Origin: Luteococcus japonicus
GTDB lineage: Bacteria; Actinomycetota; Actinomycetes; Propionibacteriales; Propionibacteriaceae
Assembly (NCBI RefSeq): GCF_003752415.1
Contig: NZ_RKHG01000001.1
Coordinates: 1 to 64,000, forward strand
Length of the DNA stretch: 64,000 nucleotides
Reading direction: 5' to 3'
Shown here piece by piece: positions 37,601 through 45,359 of the stretch; positions within the stretch are counted from its first letter, which is position 1, and each line of letters begins with the position of its first letter. Made by a program: the position numbers and the translations under genes. Under the pieces are notes generated by a model that was not told where the DNA came from, ran no database searches, and saw only the letters and a list, made by a program, of their open reading frames with translations.

Positions 37601-38036
37601 AGCGGGTGGTGTGGTCGTGGTCCACGAGCAGTCCCAGCCCACTGAGCATCCGGGAGCAGAATTCGTGGGTGGTGGCGATGGTGGCCGCGTCGATCTCCGC
37701 CAGGGCTGACCGCACCCGCTGCATCCGCTGCACCACCTCCTGTGTGGGGGCCTGCACGAGCAGGGCATCCACCTCGTCGAGGGGAACTGTGCCATGCTCC
37801 AGCCAAGCGGCCAGTGCGGCCGCCGTGGACCGCAGCCGCGCGTGCACCCGGTGGCGCAGTTCGCTGGTGGCGGCCCGGGAGAAGGTCACCATCATGATCT
37901 GGTCCAGCCGGTGGTGGCCCTCGGCGAGGTAGCGGACCGCGAGCGCGGTGATGGCATAGGTCTTGCCGGTGCCCGCGGAGGCCTCCAGCACGCAGGTGCC
38001 GGTGGGCAGGGGGCCGCACAGGTCGAAGGGCTTCAT
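34653..38036 (-). CDS. recB: Exodeoxyribonuclease V beta subunit RecB
   Basis: A 1,127-residue helicase-nuclease. ATG 38036 gives MKPFDLCGPLPTGTCVLEASAGTGKTYAI. Motor motifs include MVTFSRAATSELR, LVLIDEFQDTDPVQW, GDPKQAIYAFRGAD, MTIHGAKGLEFPVVLLPE and LYVAMTRAKSRL. The C-terminal nuclease shows the RecB family core GSIDAVLRTT, WVVDYKTNRI and HYPLQALLYCVALHRFL. Overlapping start and stop codons with recC and recD (4 bp and 1 bp) indicate one tightly coupled operon. This operon is separate from adnAB and opposite in orientation. Confidence 0.95.
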   Translation of the reverse strand: MKPFDLCGPLPTGTCVLEASAGTGKTYAITALAVRYLAEGHHRLDQIMMVTFSRAATSELRHRVHARLRSTAAALAAWLEHGTVPLDEVDALLVQAPTQEVVQRMQRVRSALAEIDAATIATTHEFCSRMLSGLGLLVDHDHTTRFVQNVDDLARQVISDVYLAREVNGQASQPGKLATWDQYRQVGRAALREPDARLVPVEATGLSRDRVDFATEVRRQFDLRKRRSGIYTFDDMVSRLRDALVHPRTGALASQMLSSRYPLVLIDEFQDTDPVQWEIVREAFVRQGSAVVLIGDPKQAIYAFRGADVFAYLQAVREADEVFTLPSNHRSDAAVVDGVLEVFAQAAMGSDQIIARPVTARHTNPRIAGPSSSPAVKVRCLTGAPRGGHGATAGARAVDADLCREVVGLLEDGWQVQEGEGWRPVQARDIAVLVRTNRRGEQVKRSLESMGVNAVFGGASSVMTSEAATSWLLLLRALVDPSTQAMKRAALTCLVGWEEAELAAAVAADEGQGASTRSVSELAVQVKTLGRILDAQGVPAVFEALCDQTDLYRRLLTHHDGERLMTDVRHIAQLLNEAAVRHELGPLALTEWLADRIEEAQHGQDDDRTRRLETDASCVQIMTIHGAKGLEFPVVLLPEAANMPHQEARAGQPTVLHLDGERVLDVGVDAQWQHRQRFRQHQEADESLRTLYVAMTRAKSRLVMWWAPTKTNTQGSPLHRLLQGPRRPGTTPELSYELPADPTDVPGLDRRLVQLVAVEPAPPRVRELAPSRHSTMAARSFTREVDQTWRRTSYSGLTHEVHGQRIAPVEQAGLDEVEIGQDPVVHLVLDDALAEAALDEGPAAGTTPDATASPLAPLPGGTQFGSLVHGVLEMTDATSPTLRADIAGHIAHLAQRLPVDGLDAEVLADGLVQVIETPLGRVADGLRLRDIPPTDWLAELDFELPMGPSTRGGRLTNLADIATALQDPALTGDDAFAARYGAHLAASDVADKTLHGFLTGSIDAVLRTTGDDRQHFWVVDYKTNRIPVAEGEQLTCRHYVPEAMRVAMIEAHYPLQALLYCVALHRFLRQRLPGYRPEIHLGGVGYLFVRGMAGEGTPVVDGMPCGVFTWLPSTALVERCSDLVGGL

Positions 38037-41000
38037 CGCAGGTTCCCCACGCTCAGGTGCTCGCGAAGCGGGGCGAACAACCAGTCGGACAGGTTCTCGA
38101 AGCGCGACGGGCCGGGCAGTCCGGGGTCGGACGGCTCGCCGGGGATCCGCCGAAGGGCATCCAGATCGTCGGTGATGAAGCGGGCCCAGTCGGCGTCGTG
38201 CTCGAAACGGAACTCCCGGGCGGCCTGGGCCTCGGGGTCGTGGTTCGGGAAGGGGCGTAGCGGCGTGACGCGGTGGAAGATCGAGGCCGCCTTGACCGGG
38301 AGCGGCACCAGCCGCTCGAGACCCGCGCTGCGTACCGCGACGAGTTGGTCGAGCGTCTCGACGCACCACGGCTGCGGCGGTGCGGTGAGGATGGCGATCG
38401 CATCCCTCCCGATGTGGACCGCGCGCCAGCCCACGGCCGGTGCCGGCCGGGTGGCAGACAGCAGCAGCAGGTCGAACCAGGCCTGCAGCAGGTGCACGGC
38501 ACTGGTGCGGGAGAAGGCATGGCTGACGATGCTGACCTCCTGCACCCGGACGCGGCCGGTCAGCAGCTGCCCGCTGGGCAGGTCCAGCAGGCAGTCGACG
38601 TCCTGTGCCGGGGCTTGGCGTTCCCGCATCGCGGAGTTCACCACCTTGGTGACCGCCGGCATCAGCCGGTCCAGGGTGCGAGTACCGAGTTGGCCCGGGG
38701 GCAGGTCTCCGCGCAGCCGTTCGGCGGCGGCCACCTGTGCGGGGTCCAGGCCGTCGAGTGCCAGGCGGACCATCCGGTCTCCCAGGTTCCAGTCCTGCAA
38801 GCCGCGTGGGTCGATCGGCAGTTCATCCTCGAGGCTGTCCGACCACTGCGTCATGGTCACGCCGATCCGCCGTCGCAACAGCTCGGCGGCCGGATTGCGG
38901 TAGAAGACCAGCAGCGCACTGATGTCCAGCGGCTCTGCCGCGCTGTCCGTGCCCCCGGAGCCCAGCCGAACCTGCCACAGCGCAGGCTGGGGGGCCGGTG
39001 GCTGGTCGAGCAGCAGCTCCCGCGCCTGGGCGCCCGCCAGGGCGGCGGTGTCGAAGCTGAAGGGCGGTTCGGTCCCGGCGCCGTGGAAGTTGACGGCAGA
39101 CTGGGGCTGCAGTGTGTGCTGGTTGACGGTCAGCTGTCCGGGGGAGCAGGCGGCGGCCAGATCCACCACGGACACCGGTCTGGGCACCGGCTCGTTGGTG
39201 CGCGGGGTGAAGCCCTGGTGCACCACCACGAGCTGTTCGCTGGCCGCGGCGACGGCATCAAGCAGCCGGTCACGGGACCTGCTGCGGGGGTCCAGTTCCG
39301 GATCGGGCTCGCCCCACAGGGTGAGGTCGTCCCCGTCGAGACCGGGCCGGGCGGGGAAGCGCTGGTCGTCCAGCCCCAGGACCGCCACGACGGGATGGGG
39401 GACGCCCCCCAGGTCGTCGAGGCCGCAGACGAGCAGCGACCCGTTGCCGAAGTTGGGACGGCCCGTGCCGGTGCGCAACAACTTGTCGAACAGGGCCTGG
39501 ACATCGCCCAGCCCCAGCGGCGCGGTGCGTTCGACGGTGAGGTCGGCCAGGTCCGCCAGCTCGCTACGCGCCCGGGTCAGCTGCCAGGCATCGTCGGTCT
39601 GGGTGGCGGTCAGCAGGTCCAGGGCCTCGTGCAGACGGCCCACCCACTCGGGGATCGGCGCGGGTACACGCCAGTCGGCCACCAGCTTGCGGGTACGGGA
39701 GACCACCTCGGCCAGCATGCCGGCCGCCATCACGTCAGTGGAGTCCACCTGCTCCACCGGCAGGGCGGTCCCCAACCAGTGCAGGGGCTGCGGACCCATG
39801 GCGATACCTGTCAGGATGCGCTCGACCCCGGCCAGCCAGGTGGACTGGCGCACCTGGCCCAGACCGAACTCGGCCCGGTGACGCCCGTCCAGACCCCACC
39901 GCACGCCGGCCTGGGAGACCAGCCGCTGGATACGGTCCAGGTCGTCATCGGCCAGGTCGAAGCGGGCACGGACTGGGGCGGAGCCGCACAGTTCGACCAG
40001 GTCCTGGGCACTGGCCCGGTCTCCGGCCAGGTGCAGCAACAGACGCAGGGTCTCCAGTACCTGGTTGGGTTGGGTCAGGGAGCCGTCGGCGATCTGGACC
40101 CGGAGCCGGTGTCCTGGATGCAGGCTGCGGCCCAGAAGATCTGGGGCGAGGCAGAAGGCAGCGCGCACCAGGGGGGCGTAGGTGTCGAGGTCCGTGCAGG
40201 CCACCACGACATGGCGCGGCTCGAGGCCGGGATCCTCCTCGAGGAGGCCGCACAGCACTTCCCGCAGCACCTCCACCTGACGGTCTGGGCCGTGCGATGC
40301 GTGCACCTGGACGCGGGCGGGCAGGGGTTCGCCCTGCAGGGTGCTGCCCACTCGACGCACCCGGGAGGCCACAGCGGTCCAGCGTTCGACCGCGGTCGTG
40401 GTGGCCCGGCCCCACTGTTTCACCAGGGTGCTGTCAGGGGCGGCGACGTGCTGCCGGACCACCACGGGCATCCGTCGCGCCAGGGCCACCACCAGCTCGC
40501 GGTCCAGCGGATCACAGGACGCCGGGTTGACCACCCGCAGCACAGGGTCATCCAGCCCGGTGGGACCATCCGTGGCGAGCAGACGACAGAGCTCGTCGTG
40601 GCGCGACACCGGGTCTGGCTGGTCCAGAAGGTCCCGCACCCGTCGCCAGATCATCGGTTGCCAGTGCGCCGACTCCGCCAGAGGTCCCCCGTCCGGCCCG
40701 ACGAGTTCGCCCGTGCTCCAGCGACGCAGCAGTGAGGGCAGTTGCCAGGAGTAGCGCAGCAAGAGGCGGGAGATACGGTCGGCCGTGGCCAACCGACGGC
40801 CTGGCCGAGGAGCGACGACCTGTCCGGGCGAGCCGACGCTCACGCCGAGGTGTTCCGCGATCGGGACGAACCACGGCTCGTCGACGCTGGCATCCATGAC
40901 GTCCAACACCGCCAGCGCCAGGCCACGCGGCCGCCACTGGTCGGTCCCGGCATCGATGCCGAGCAGCCCTTCCTCGAGCCGGCGCCTCACCTGGCGCAGA

Positions 41001-41233
41001 CCCGCGAAGTCCACACCCGCGCAGATCCCGCCGCCGCGTACGGCTAGTTGCTGGGACAGGTCCCGACGGGCCGCCGGGGCATCCAGCACCACGAGCCGTG
41101 AGGCGAAGGGATCGGCCGGGGGCTCGGCCAGCTCGCCGGCCAGGTCCCGGACCAGGGATTCCCAGTCCGCACACAACACCAGCTCCAGGCCGGGGGAGGG
41201 CACCATGGTTGACTCGTCTGCGCTGCTGTTCAT
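38033..41233 (-). CDS. recC: Exodeoxyribonuclease V gamma subunit RecC
   Basis: About 1,066 residues from ATG 41233 (an ATG at 41206 is equally plausible; neither has a clear RBS). RecC is an inactivated helicase-nuclease that splits the DNA strands and scans for Chi. Family features include YSWQLPSLLRRW, HPLRVQIADGSL-like (seen as HRLRVQIADGSLTQPNQVL), LLVCGLDDLGGVPHPVVAVLGLDDQRFP and AFCLAPDLLGRSLH. The C-terminal nuclease-like region has no DxK catalytic motif. It is divergent from uvrD2, whose start lies only about 80 bp away. Confidence 0.93.
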   Translation of the reverse strand: MNSSADESTMVPSPGLELVLCADWESLVRDLAGELAEPPADPFASRLVVLDAPAARRDLSQQLAVRGGGICAGVDFAGLRQVRRRLEEGLLGIDAGTDQWRPRGLALAVLDVMDASVDEPWFVPIAEHLGVSVGSPGQVVAPRPGRRLATADRISRLLLRYSWQLPSLLRRWSTGELVGPDGGPLAESAHWQPMIWRRVRDLLDQPDPVSRHDELCRLLATDGPTGLDDPVLRVVNPASCDPLDRELVVALARRMPVVVRQHVAAPDSTLVKQWGRATTTAVERWTAVASRVRRVGSTLQGEPLPARVQVHASHGPDRQVEVLREVLCGLLEEDPGLEPRHVVVACTDLDTYAPLVRAAFCLAPDLLGRSLHPGHRLRVQIADGSLTQPNQVLETLRLLLHLAGDRASAQDLVELCGSAPVRARFDLADDDLDRIQRLVSQAGVRWGLDGRHRAEFGLGQVRQSTWLAGVERILTGIAMGPQPLHWLGTALPVEQVDSTDVMAAGMLAEVVSRTRKLVADWRVPAPIPEWVGRLHEALDLLTATQTDDAWQLTRARSELADLADLTVERTAPLGLGDVQALFDKLLRTGTGRPNFGNGSLLVCGLDDLGGVPHPVVAVLGLDDQRFPARPGLDGDDLTLWGEPDPELDPRSRSRDRLLDAVAAASEQLVVVHQGFTPRTNEPVPRPVSVVDLAAACSPGQLTVNQHTLQPQSAVNFHGAGTEPPFSFDTAALAGAQARELLLDQPPAPQPALWQVRLGSGGTDSAAEPLDISALLVFYRNPAAELLRRRIGVTMTQWSDSLEDELPIDPRGLQDWNLGDRMVRLALDGLDPAQVAAAERLRGDLPPGQLGTRTLDRLMPAVTKVVNSAMRERQAPAQDVDCLLDLPSGQLLTGRVRVQEVSIVSHAFSRTSAVHLLQAWFDLLLLSATRPAPAVGWRAVHIGRDAIAILTAPPQPWCVETLDQLVAVRSAGLERLVPLPVKAASIFHRVTPLRPFPNHDPEAQAAREFRFEHDADWARFITDDLDALRRIPGEPSDPGLPGPSRFENLSDWLFAPLREHLSVGNLR

Positions 41234-41314
41234 CGTGGTCCACAGCCTAGAGGTCGCCTCCGACAGTCTTGTCCTTCCCAGAGGATGTCGGGGGCCACGG
41301 CTAAGGTGTGCCCC

Positions 41315-43441
41315 GTGCCCAACCCCCTGCATCCCGACGCCGTCCTGGAGGCCCTCGACCCTGAACAGCGGGAGGTGGCCACCACCTTCGACACCCCGGT
41401 TGCGGTGATCGCCGGTGCGGGTACCGGCAAGACCAGGGCCATCACCCACCGGATCGCCTACGGGGCACTGACGGGGACACTCGACACCCGCAGTGTGCTG
41501 GCGGTCACCTTCACCACCCGCGCCGCGGGGGAGATGCGCGCCCGGCTCCGCCAGCTGGGCGCGGGCAATGTCCAGGCCCGTACCTTCCACTCCGCCGCGC
41601 TGCGCCAGATCCAGTTCTTCTGGCCCAAGGCCTATGGCGTCGAACTGCCCGAGGTGACCGACCGACGCATGGGCCTGGTGGCGGAGGCGGCCTCCCGGTG
41701 CGGCCTGAAGGTGGACACCGGGCTGTTGCGGGACCTGATGGGCGAGGTCAGCTGGGCCAAGGTCTCCAATGTCACCGCCGGTGACTACCCGGCCATCGCC
41801 CGAGCTGCCAACCGCACCCTGGCCGGCGCTGACCCCGAGATGGTGGCCAAGGTCTTCACCGCCTACGAGAGGGTGAAGCGCAACCGGGGTCAGATCGACT
41901 TCGACGACATCCTGCTGTGCACCGCGGCGCTGCTCGGGGAGCACGAGCAGGTCGCGGCCCAGGTGCGGGGCCAGTACCGGCACTTCGTGGTCGACGAGTA
42001 CCAGGACGTCTCACCCCTCCAGCAGAGCGTGTTGAACCTGTGGTTGGGCGAGCGCAGGGATCTGTGCGTGGTGGGCGACCCCCACCAGTCCATCCATGCC
42101 TTCGCCGGAGCCCGGGCGGACTTCCTCACCGGCTTCGCCGCTGCGCACCCCGGCACGAAGGTGGTGCGGCTGGTGCGTGACTACCGCTCCACCCCCCAGG
42201 TGGTGGAGCTGGCCAACCGGGTGATGGCCCCCCGCGGCCGACGGCCGGAGATCGGCGCCCCACTCGGCGGGGTCCAGCTGGTGGCCCAGCAGCCGAGCGG
42301 TCCCGCGGTGGAGTTCGGCTCGCACCCGGAGGAGGCCGACGAGGCCCGCACCATCGCGCAGTGGCTGGCAGCCCGGAATGCCGACGGCGTCAAGTGGCGG
42401 GAGATGGCGGTCCTCTTCCGGATCAATGCCCAGTCCCCGGCCCTGGAGGCGGCACTGAGCGAGAAGAACATCCCCTACCTGGTGCGGGGCAGTGAGAAGT
42501 TCTACGAGCGCACGGAGATCAAGCAGGCCTTGGCGCAGCTGCGCGCGGCCGTGCGCGCAGAACCCGAAGGCCCCGGGCTGCCCCTGCTCAAGGATGTCCT
42601 GGCCGGGGTGGGCTGGTCCGCCGAGCCGCCCGAGGGTTCGGGATCGGTGCGCGAGAAGTGGGAGTCGCTGAACGCGCTGGTGGAGCTGGCCCGCGACATC
42701 GCCGTGGAGAACCCCGAGTTCGGCCTGGTGGAGCTGGTGGGTGCCCTCGCCGAGCGCGCGGCCCTGCAGCAGGCGCCTGTCAGCCAGGGGGTGACGCTGA
42801 GCACGCTGCACGCGTCGAAGGGCCTCGAATGGGATGCCGTGTGCCTGTTCGGGATGCAGGAGGGCACGCTGCCCTTCGTACTGGCCACCACCGACGAGCA
42901 GCTGGCCGAGGAGAAGCGGCTGCTCTACGTCGGGATCACGCGAGCCCGCCGGCACCTGCGGATCTCCTGGAGCCGGTCCCGCAGCGGAGGGCGGGGCAAT
43001 CGAGGTCCGTCGCGCTTCCTGGACGGGCTGACCCCGGCCGCGCTCGCCCAGCAGGCCCAGGCCGCGGCAGTGCCGAAGCGGCGCAGCATGCGCAGTGCCC
43101 AGTCCCAGACCTGCCGAGTGTGTGGCAAGGGCCTGGTCTCGGGCGCCGAACGAAAGCTCGGCCGCCACACCGATTGCCCCTCGGACTACGACGAGGCGCT
43201 GCTGGCCCGGCTGAAGGCCTGGCGCAAGGCCATTGCGCAGGCCGCCAGCATGCCGGCCTTCGTGATCTTCACGGATGCAACGCTGCTGGCCATCGCCGAG
43301 CAGGAGCCACGGGACGAACGCGCCCTGCTCAAGGTCTCCGGCGTCGGGCGTACCAAGGTGGACCGGTACGGCGAGGCCCTCTTGGCCATCGTCGACGGGC
43401 GTACCCCAGAGGGCCTAGAAGAGGCCCTGTTCGAGCAGTGA
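41315..43441 (+). CDS. uvrD2: UvrD2-type superfamily 1 DNA helicase with zinc finger and HRDC domain
   Basis: A 708-residue helicase from GTG 41315 (VPNPLHPDAVLEAL, with TAAGGTG 8 bp before); ATG 41285 is an alternative. Motifs are AGAGTGKTRAITHRI, VTFTTRAAGEMRARL, FVVDEYQDVSPLQQ, GDPHQSIHAFAGA, STLHASKGLEWDAVCL and LLYVGITRARRHLRI. A short Cys/His knuckle (CRVCGKG...HTDC) follows, then an HRDC domain (LLARLKAWRKAIAQAASMPAF, VSGVGRTKVDRYG). This architecture is that of mycobacterial UvrD2, which is essential there. The transcript ends just before the whiB7 promoter. Confidence 0.93.
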   Translation: MPNPLHPDAVLEALDPEQREVATTFDTPVAVIAGAGTGKTRAITHRIAYGALTGTLDTRSVLAVTFTTRAAGEMRARLRQLGAGNVQARTFHSAALRQIQFFWPKAYGVELPEVTDRRMGLVAEAASRCGLKVDTGLLRDLMGEVSWAKVSNVTAGDYPAIARAANRTLAGADPEMVAKVFTAYERVKRNRGQIDFDDILLCTAALLGEHEQVAAQVRGQYRHFVVDEYQDVSPLQQSVLNLWLGERRDLCVVGDPHQSIHAFAGARADFLTGFAAAHPGTKVVRLVRDYRSTPQVVELANRVMAPRGRRPEIGAPLGGVQLVAQQPSGPAVEFGSHPEEADEARTIAQWLAARNADGVKWREMAVLFRINAQSPALEAALSEKNIPYLVRGSEKFYERTEIKQALAQLRAAVRAEPEGPGLPLLKDVLAGVGWSAEPPEGSGSVREKWESLNALVELARDIAVENPEFGLVELVGALAERAALQQAPVSQGVTLSTLHASKGLEWDAVCLFGMQEGTLPFVLATTDEQLAEEKRLLYVGITRARRHLRISWSRSRSGGRGNRGPSRFLDGLTPAALAQQAQAAAVPKRRSMRSAQSQTCRVCGKGLVSGAERKLGRHTDCPSDYDEALLARLKAWRKAIAQAASMPAFVIFTDATLLAIAEQEPRDERALLKVSGVGRTKVDRYGEALLAIVDGRTPEGLEEALFEQ

Positions 43442-43452
43442 AATCCCTGGCC

Positions 43453-43491
43453 AAAAAATGGTTGCGGGAATCTTGGCCCAGACCGTAGTGT
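43453..43491 (+). promoter_or_regulatory. whiB7 promoter with AT-rich element
   Basis: An A6T tract (43453-43459) sits two bases upstream of a -35 TTGCGG (43462-43467), and TAGTGT (43486-43491) forms a -10 after an 18-bp spacer. An AT-rich tract just upstream of the -35 is the known hallmark of WhiB7-activated promoters, where the AT-hook contacts DNA. This predicts autoactivation and a leader of about 310 nt before the whiB7 ATG. Confidence 0.7.
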
Positions 43492-43552
43492 GAAGGCACG
43501 AACTCACGCGGAGGGCCCGCGTGAGGTGAAGGACGAGAGGAGGGCAGTCGGG

Positions 43553-43708
43553 ATGATCAACAACTACTTCGAGATGGTTGCCGGATGGCAGACCACGCCG
43601 ACCGCCCTGGGCGACGGCTACGTCCCCTCCGCGTCCAAGCGCGAGCGCGCCGCATCGAGCGTCGCCGGCAATCACCTCGTCACCCCCTCCCCGCACCACA
43701 GCGCCTGA
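43553..43708 (+). CDS. Upstream ORF in the whiB7 leader (51 codons)
   Basis: An ATG at 43553, 11 bp after GAGGAGGG, opens a 51-residue ORF (MINNYFEMVAGWQTTPTALG...HHSA) that lies wholly in the whiB7 leader. It ends 17 bp before the first base of a strong terminator stem. In mycobacteria and Streptomyces, whiB7-type leaders carry a translated upstream ORF and a terminator, and impaired translation lets transcription proceed into whiB7. I infer the same role here. The peptide itself resembles nothing I recognise. It is rather long for such an ORF; a shorter internal start cannot be excluded. Confidence 0.6.
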   Translation: MINNYFEMVAGWQTTPTALGDGYVPSASKRERAASSVAGNHLVTPSPHHSA

Positions 43709-43725
43709 GCCAGAACTTCCTGCCA

Positions 43726-43764
43726 GGCCGTGACCACGGGGAAACCCGGAGTCACGGCCTTCTT
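43726..43764 (+). terminator. Attenuator-like intrinsic terminator in the whiB7 leader
   Basis: Outer 9-bp perfect stem GGCCGTGAC / GTCACGGCC encloses an inner CGGG-GAAA-CCCG tetraloop hairpin and is followed by TTCTT. It ends 46 bp before the whiB7 ATG and so would stop transcription before the gene unless prevented. Confidence 0.8.
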
Positions 43765-43810
43765 AGTGTCCCGGGGCCCGCATCCACCAGGCCTTCCAGG
43801 AGTTCCACAC

Positions 43811-44137
43811 ATGAGCAGCACCCTTCTCGCTCGTCTCGACGAGTGCTTCGGCGACGCCGCCGATGAGATGCTTGCGCCCACCAGTCCCGCGGCGTGCGCC
43901 GACGCCGAACCCACCCAGTTCTTCTCCGATGACATGGTGGTGGTGGAACGGGCGAAGGCCATCTGCGCCACCTGCCCCGTACGGGAGCAGTGCCTCGCCG
44001 GAGCGTTGGAGCGGGCCGAGCCCCACGGCGTGTGGGGCGGTGAGCTCTTCGACGCGGGCCGCGTCATCGCCCGCAAGCGGCCTCGGGGGCGTCCGCGCAA
44101 GCATCCCCGTCCGCAGGACGTGGAGCGGGCCGCCTGA
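43811..44137 (+). CDS. whiB7: WhiB7-type redox/antibiotic-resistance regulator
   Basis: A 108-residue WhiB-family iron-sulfur transcription factor (MSSTLLARLDECFGD). The four cluster Cys are in AACADAEP, KAICATCPVREQC. The G(V/I)WGG turn is GVWGGELF. A C-terminal KRPRGRPRKHPRP is the AT-hook that defines WhiB7 among WhiB proteins. WhiB7 binds the primary sigma factor and activates intrinsic resistance genes when ribosomes are inhibited. CCAGGAG lies 8 bp before the ATG. Position downstream of uvrD2 matches mycobacteria, and the leader described upstream fits its known regulation. Confidence 0.93.
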   Translation: MSSTLLARLDECFGDAADEMLAPTSPAACADAEPTQFFSDDMVVVERAKAICATCPVREQCLAGALERAEPHGVWGGELFDAGRVIARKRPRGRPRKHPRPQDVERAA

Positions 44138-45052
44138 TCACGGGCTCCAGACACAGCCGCAGTCGGGGTGGGCCCGGAAGTTCACCTCGCGCTGCTGTGG
44201 GTAGTGCAGGTCCACCAGCTCGACGCGTCCCTGCCAGTGCTCCGCACGGGCGAGGCTGCGGGCAAGCCAGCCCACCTCCAGCACGGTCCGAGCGGCCACC
44301 CACTGCAGCAGTGTCGGCTGGGGCCGGGCCTGGGCCCGGTCGAGCTGGGACAGGACCGCGGGCCACTGCGGATCGTGCCGGGTGCGTGCCAGGTCCTGAC
44401 AGCCCACACAGGGCGTGCGCCCCGGCATGACCAGTGGGCCGATCCTGCCCACGTCGCGGTGGCAGCCCAGCACCATGTGCGTGAGGTCGTGCCGGACGAG
44501 CTGTTCCAGCAGCCAACGGTCGGCCTCCGCCCGGCCCGGTGCCACCAGTACGAGATCGGTTCCCGCCGAGGCGAGGTCCATGGCGGAGGTGGCGGCGCGG
44601 ACCTGTACCCGGTGTCGGGGCCGCAGGGCCCGTACCAGGGCGTCGGCGCCGGTTGCGTGCGGGCTGGAGGGCCAGATGAAGGGATCGGGCGGTTGGGGAT
44701 CCAGCACCTGCAATTGGGTGGCGCCGGCACGCAGCAGGGCCTGGGCCACGGCTCGGGCCAGCATCCCCGAGCCCGCGACGGCCAGACGCAGCGAGGCGAT
44801 GGGCGCTGCGGCCGGACCCTCCACGGCCAGCCCGCTGCGTGAGAAGAGCTCCACGAGGGCATCGAGCGAGCGTCGGCTTCCACGGGCGAGGCCCCGGGTC
44901 ATGCGTTCGGGAGCGGTCCAGCCGTCGGCGGAGGCCAGCCGGCGGTCCAGTTCCCCGTCGAGGCCGGCAATCTCTGCCCAGCAGGTGTCGTCCACCCAGT
45001 AGCGCACGGCCTCGCCGATCGGGATGCGCTCCGCGCGCACTCTGGTGTTCAT
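44138..45052 (-). CDS. ThiF/E1-like protein (cyclodehydratase-type annotation), function unknown
   Basis: A 304-residue protein from ATG 45052 (MNTRVRAERIPIGEAVRYW). A Rossmann-like glycine motif sits in LRLAVAGSGMLARAVAQAL, followed by LQVLDPQPPDPF, as in ThiF/MoeB/E1 enzymes. Paired Cys at GRTPCVGCQD and PDCGCVW look like the structural zinc site of that fold. The family is annotated in actinobacteria as ThiF-like or as a TOMM cyclodehydratase, and an equivalent (Rv3196) lies at this place in M. tuberculosis. No precursor peptide, ThiS-like partner or YcaO gene is nearby, so I do not assign a pathway. It converges on whiB7 with the stop codons adjacent. Confidence 0.6.
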   Translation of the reverse strand: MNTRVRAERIPIGEAVRYWVDDTCWAEIAGLDGELDRRLASADGWTAPERMTRGLARGSRRSLDALVELFSRSGLAVEGPAAAPIASLRLAVAGSGMLARAVAQALLRAGATQLQVLDPQPPDPFIWPSSPHATGADALVRALRPRHRVQVRAATSAMDLASAGTDLVLVAPGRAEADRWLLEQLVRHDLTHMVLGCHRDVGRIGPLVMPGRTPCVGCQDLARTRHDPQWPAVLSQLDRAQARPQPTLLQWVAARTVLEVGWLARSLARAEHWQGRVELVDLHYPQQREVNFRAHPDCGCVWSP

Positions 45053-45142
45053 GTCGTCGAGCCTCGCGCGGGCCGACCAGCCGGCACAAGGGCGGACAAC
45101 ACCCGGACAACAACCTGACAACACCGGTGCGGGCATACAAAC

Positions 45143-45170
45143 AGGGGGCGGGTCAACAGACCCGCCCCCT
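45143..45170 (-). terminator. Intrinsic terminator after the DUF5679 gene
   Basis: Perfect 12-bp stem AGGGGGCGGGTC / GACCCGCCCCCT with AACA loop, followed on the minus strand by GTTTGT. It separates the small zinc-ribbon gene from the ThiF-like gene. Confidence 0.8.
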
Positions 45171-45194
45171 GGATGATGTGCGTGAACTACGCGA

Positions 45195-45359
45195 TCACTT
45201 GGCCTTGCCGAGGATGCGGTTCAGGTTGGTGCCACACTCGGGGCACTTGGCCTTGGCCATGCGGGTTCCCTTGTCGTTGACGACGACGTTGCCCGAGGCC
45301 TCACGCTTCGCCTTGCACTTCACGCAGTAGAACTCACCGCTGTAGGTCTCTTCGGCCAC
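45195..45359 (-). CDS. DUF5679 small zinc-ribbon protein
   Basis: A 54-residue protein starting at GTG 45359 (VAEETYSGEFYCVKCKAKRE) immediately after an excellent AGGAGGAAAT ribosome site. The two knuckles CVKC and CPEC indicate a zinc ribbon. It ends in NLNRILGKAK and is Lys-rich. It matches the actinobacterial DUF5679 family of unknown function; a ribosome- or RNA-associated role is conceivable but unproven. Confidence 0.85.
   Translation of the reverse strand: MAEETYSGEFYCVKCKAKREASGNVVVNDKGTRMAKAKCPECGTNLNRILGKAK

Noticed and set aside
25356-43441. A dedicated anti-phage defence island
   Set aside because: All members (AdnAB, NudC, RecBCD, UvrD2) are standard housekeeping repair or RNA-capping enzymes, and most match the mycobacterial gene order; no restriction, toxin, CRISPR or other defence gene is present.
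43490-43552. Longer version of the whiB7 leader ORF beginning at 43490
   Set aside because: That start overlaps the -10 region, so it would lie upstream of or at the transcript start; ATG 43553 has a good ribosome site.
44138-45140. A TOMM/thiopeptide biosynthetic cluster based on the cyclodehydratase-like gene
   Set aside because: No YcaO, dehydrogenase, transporter or precursor peptide is nearby.
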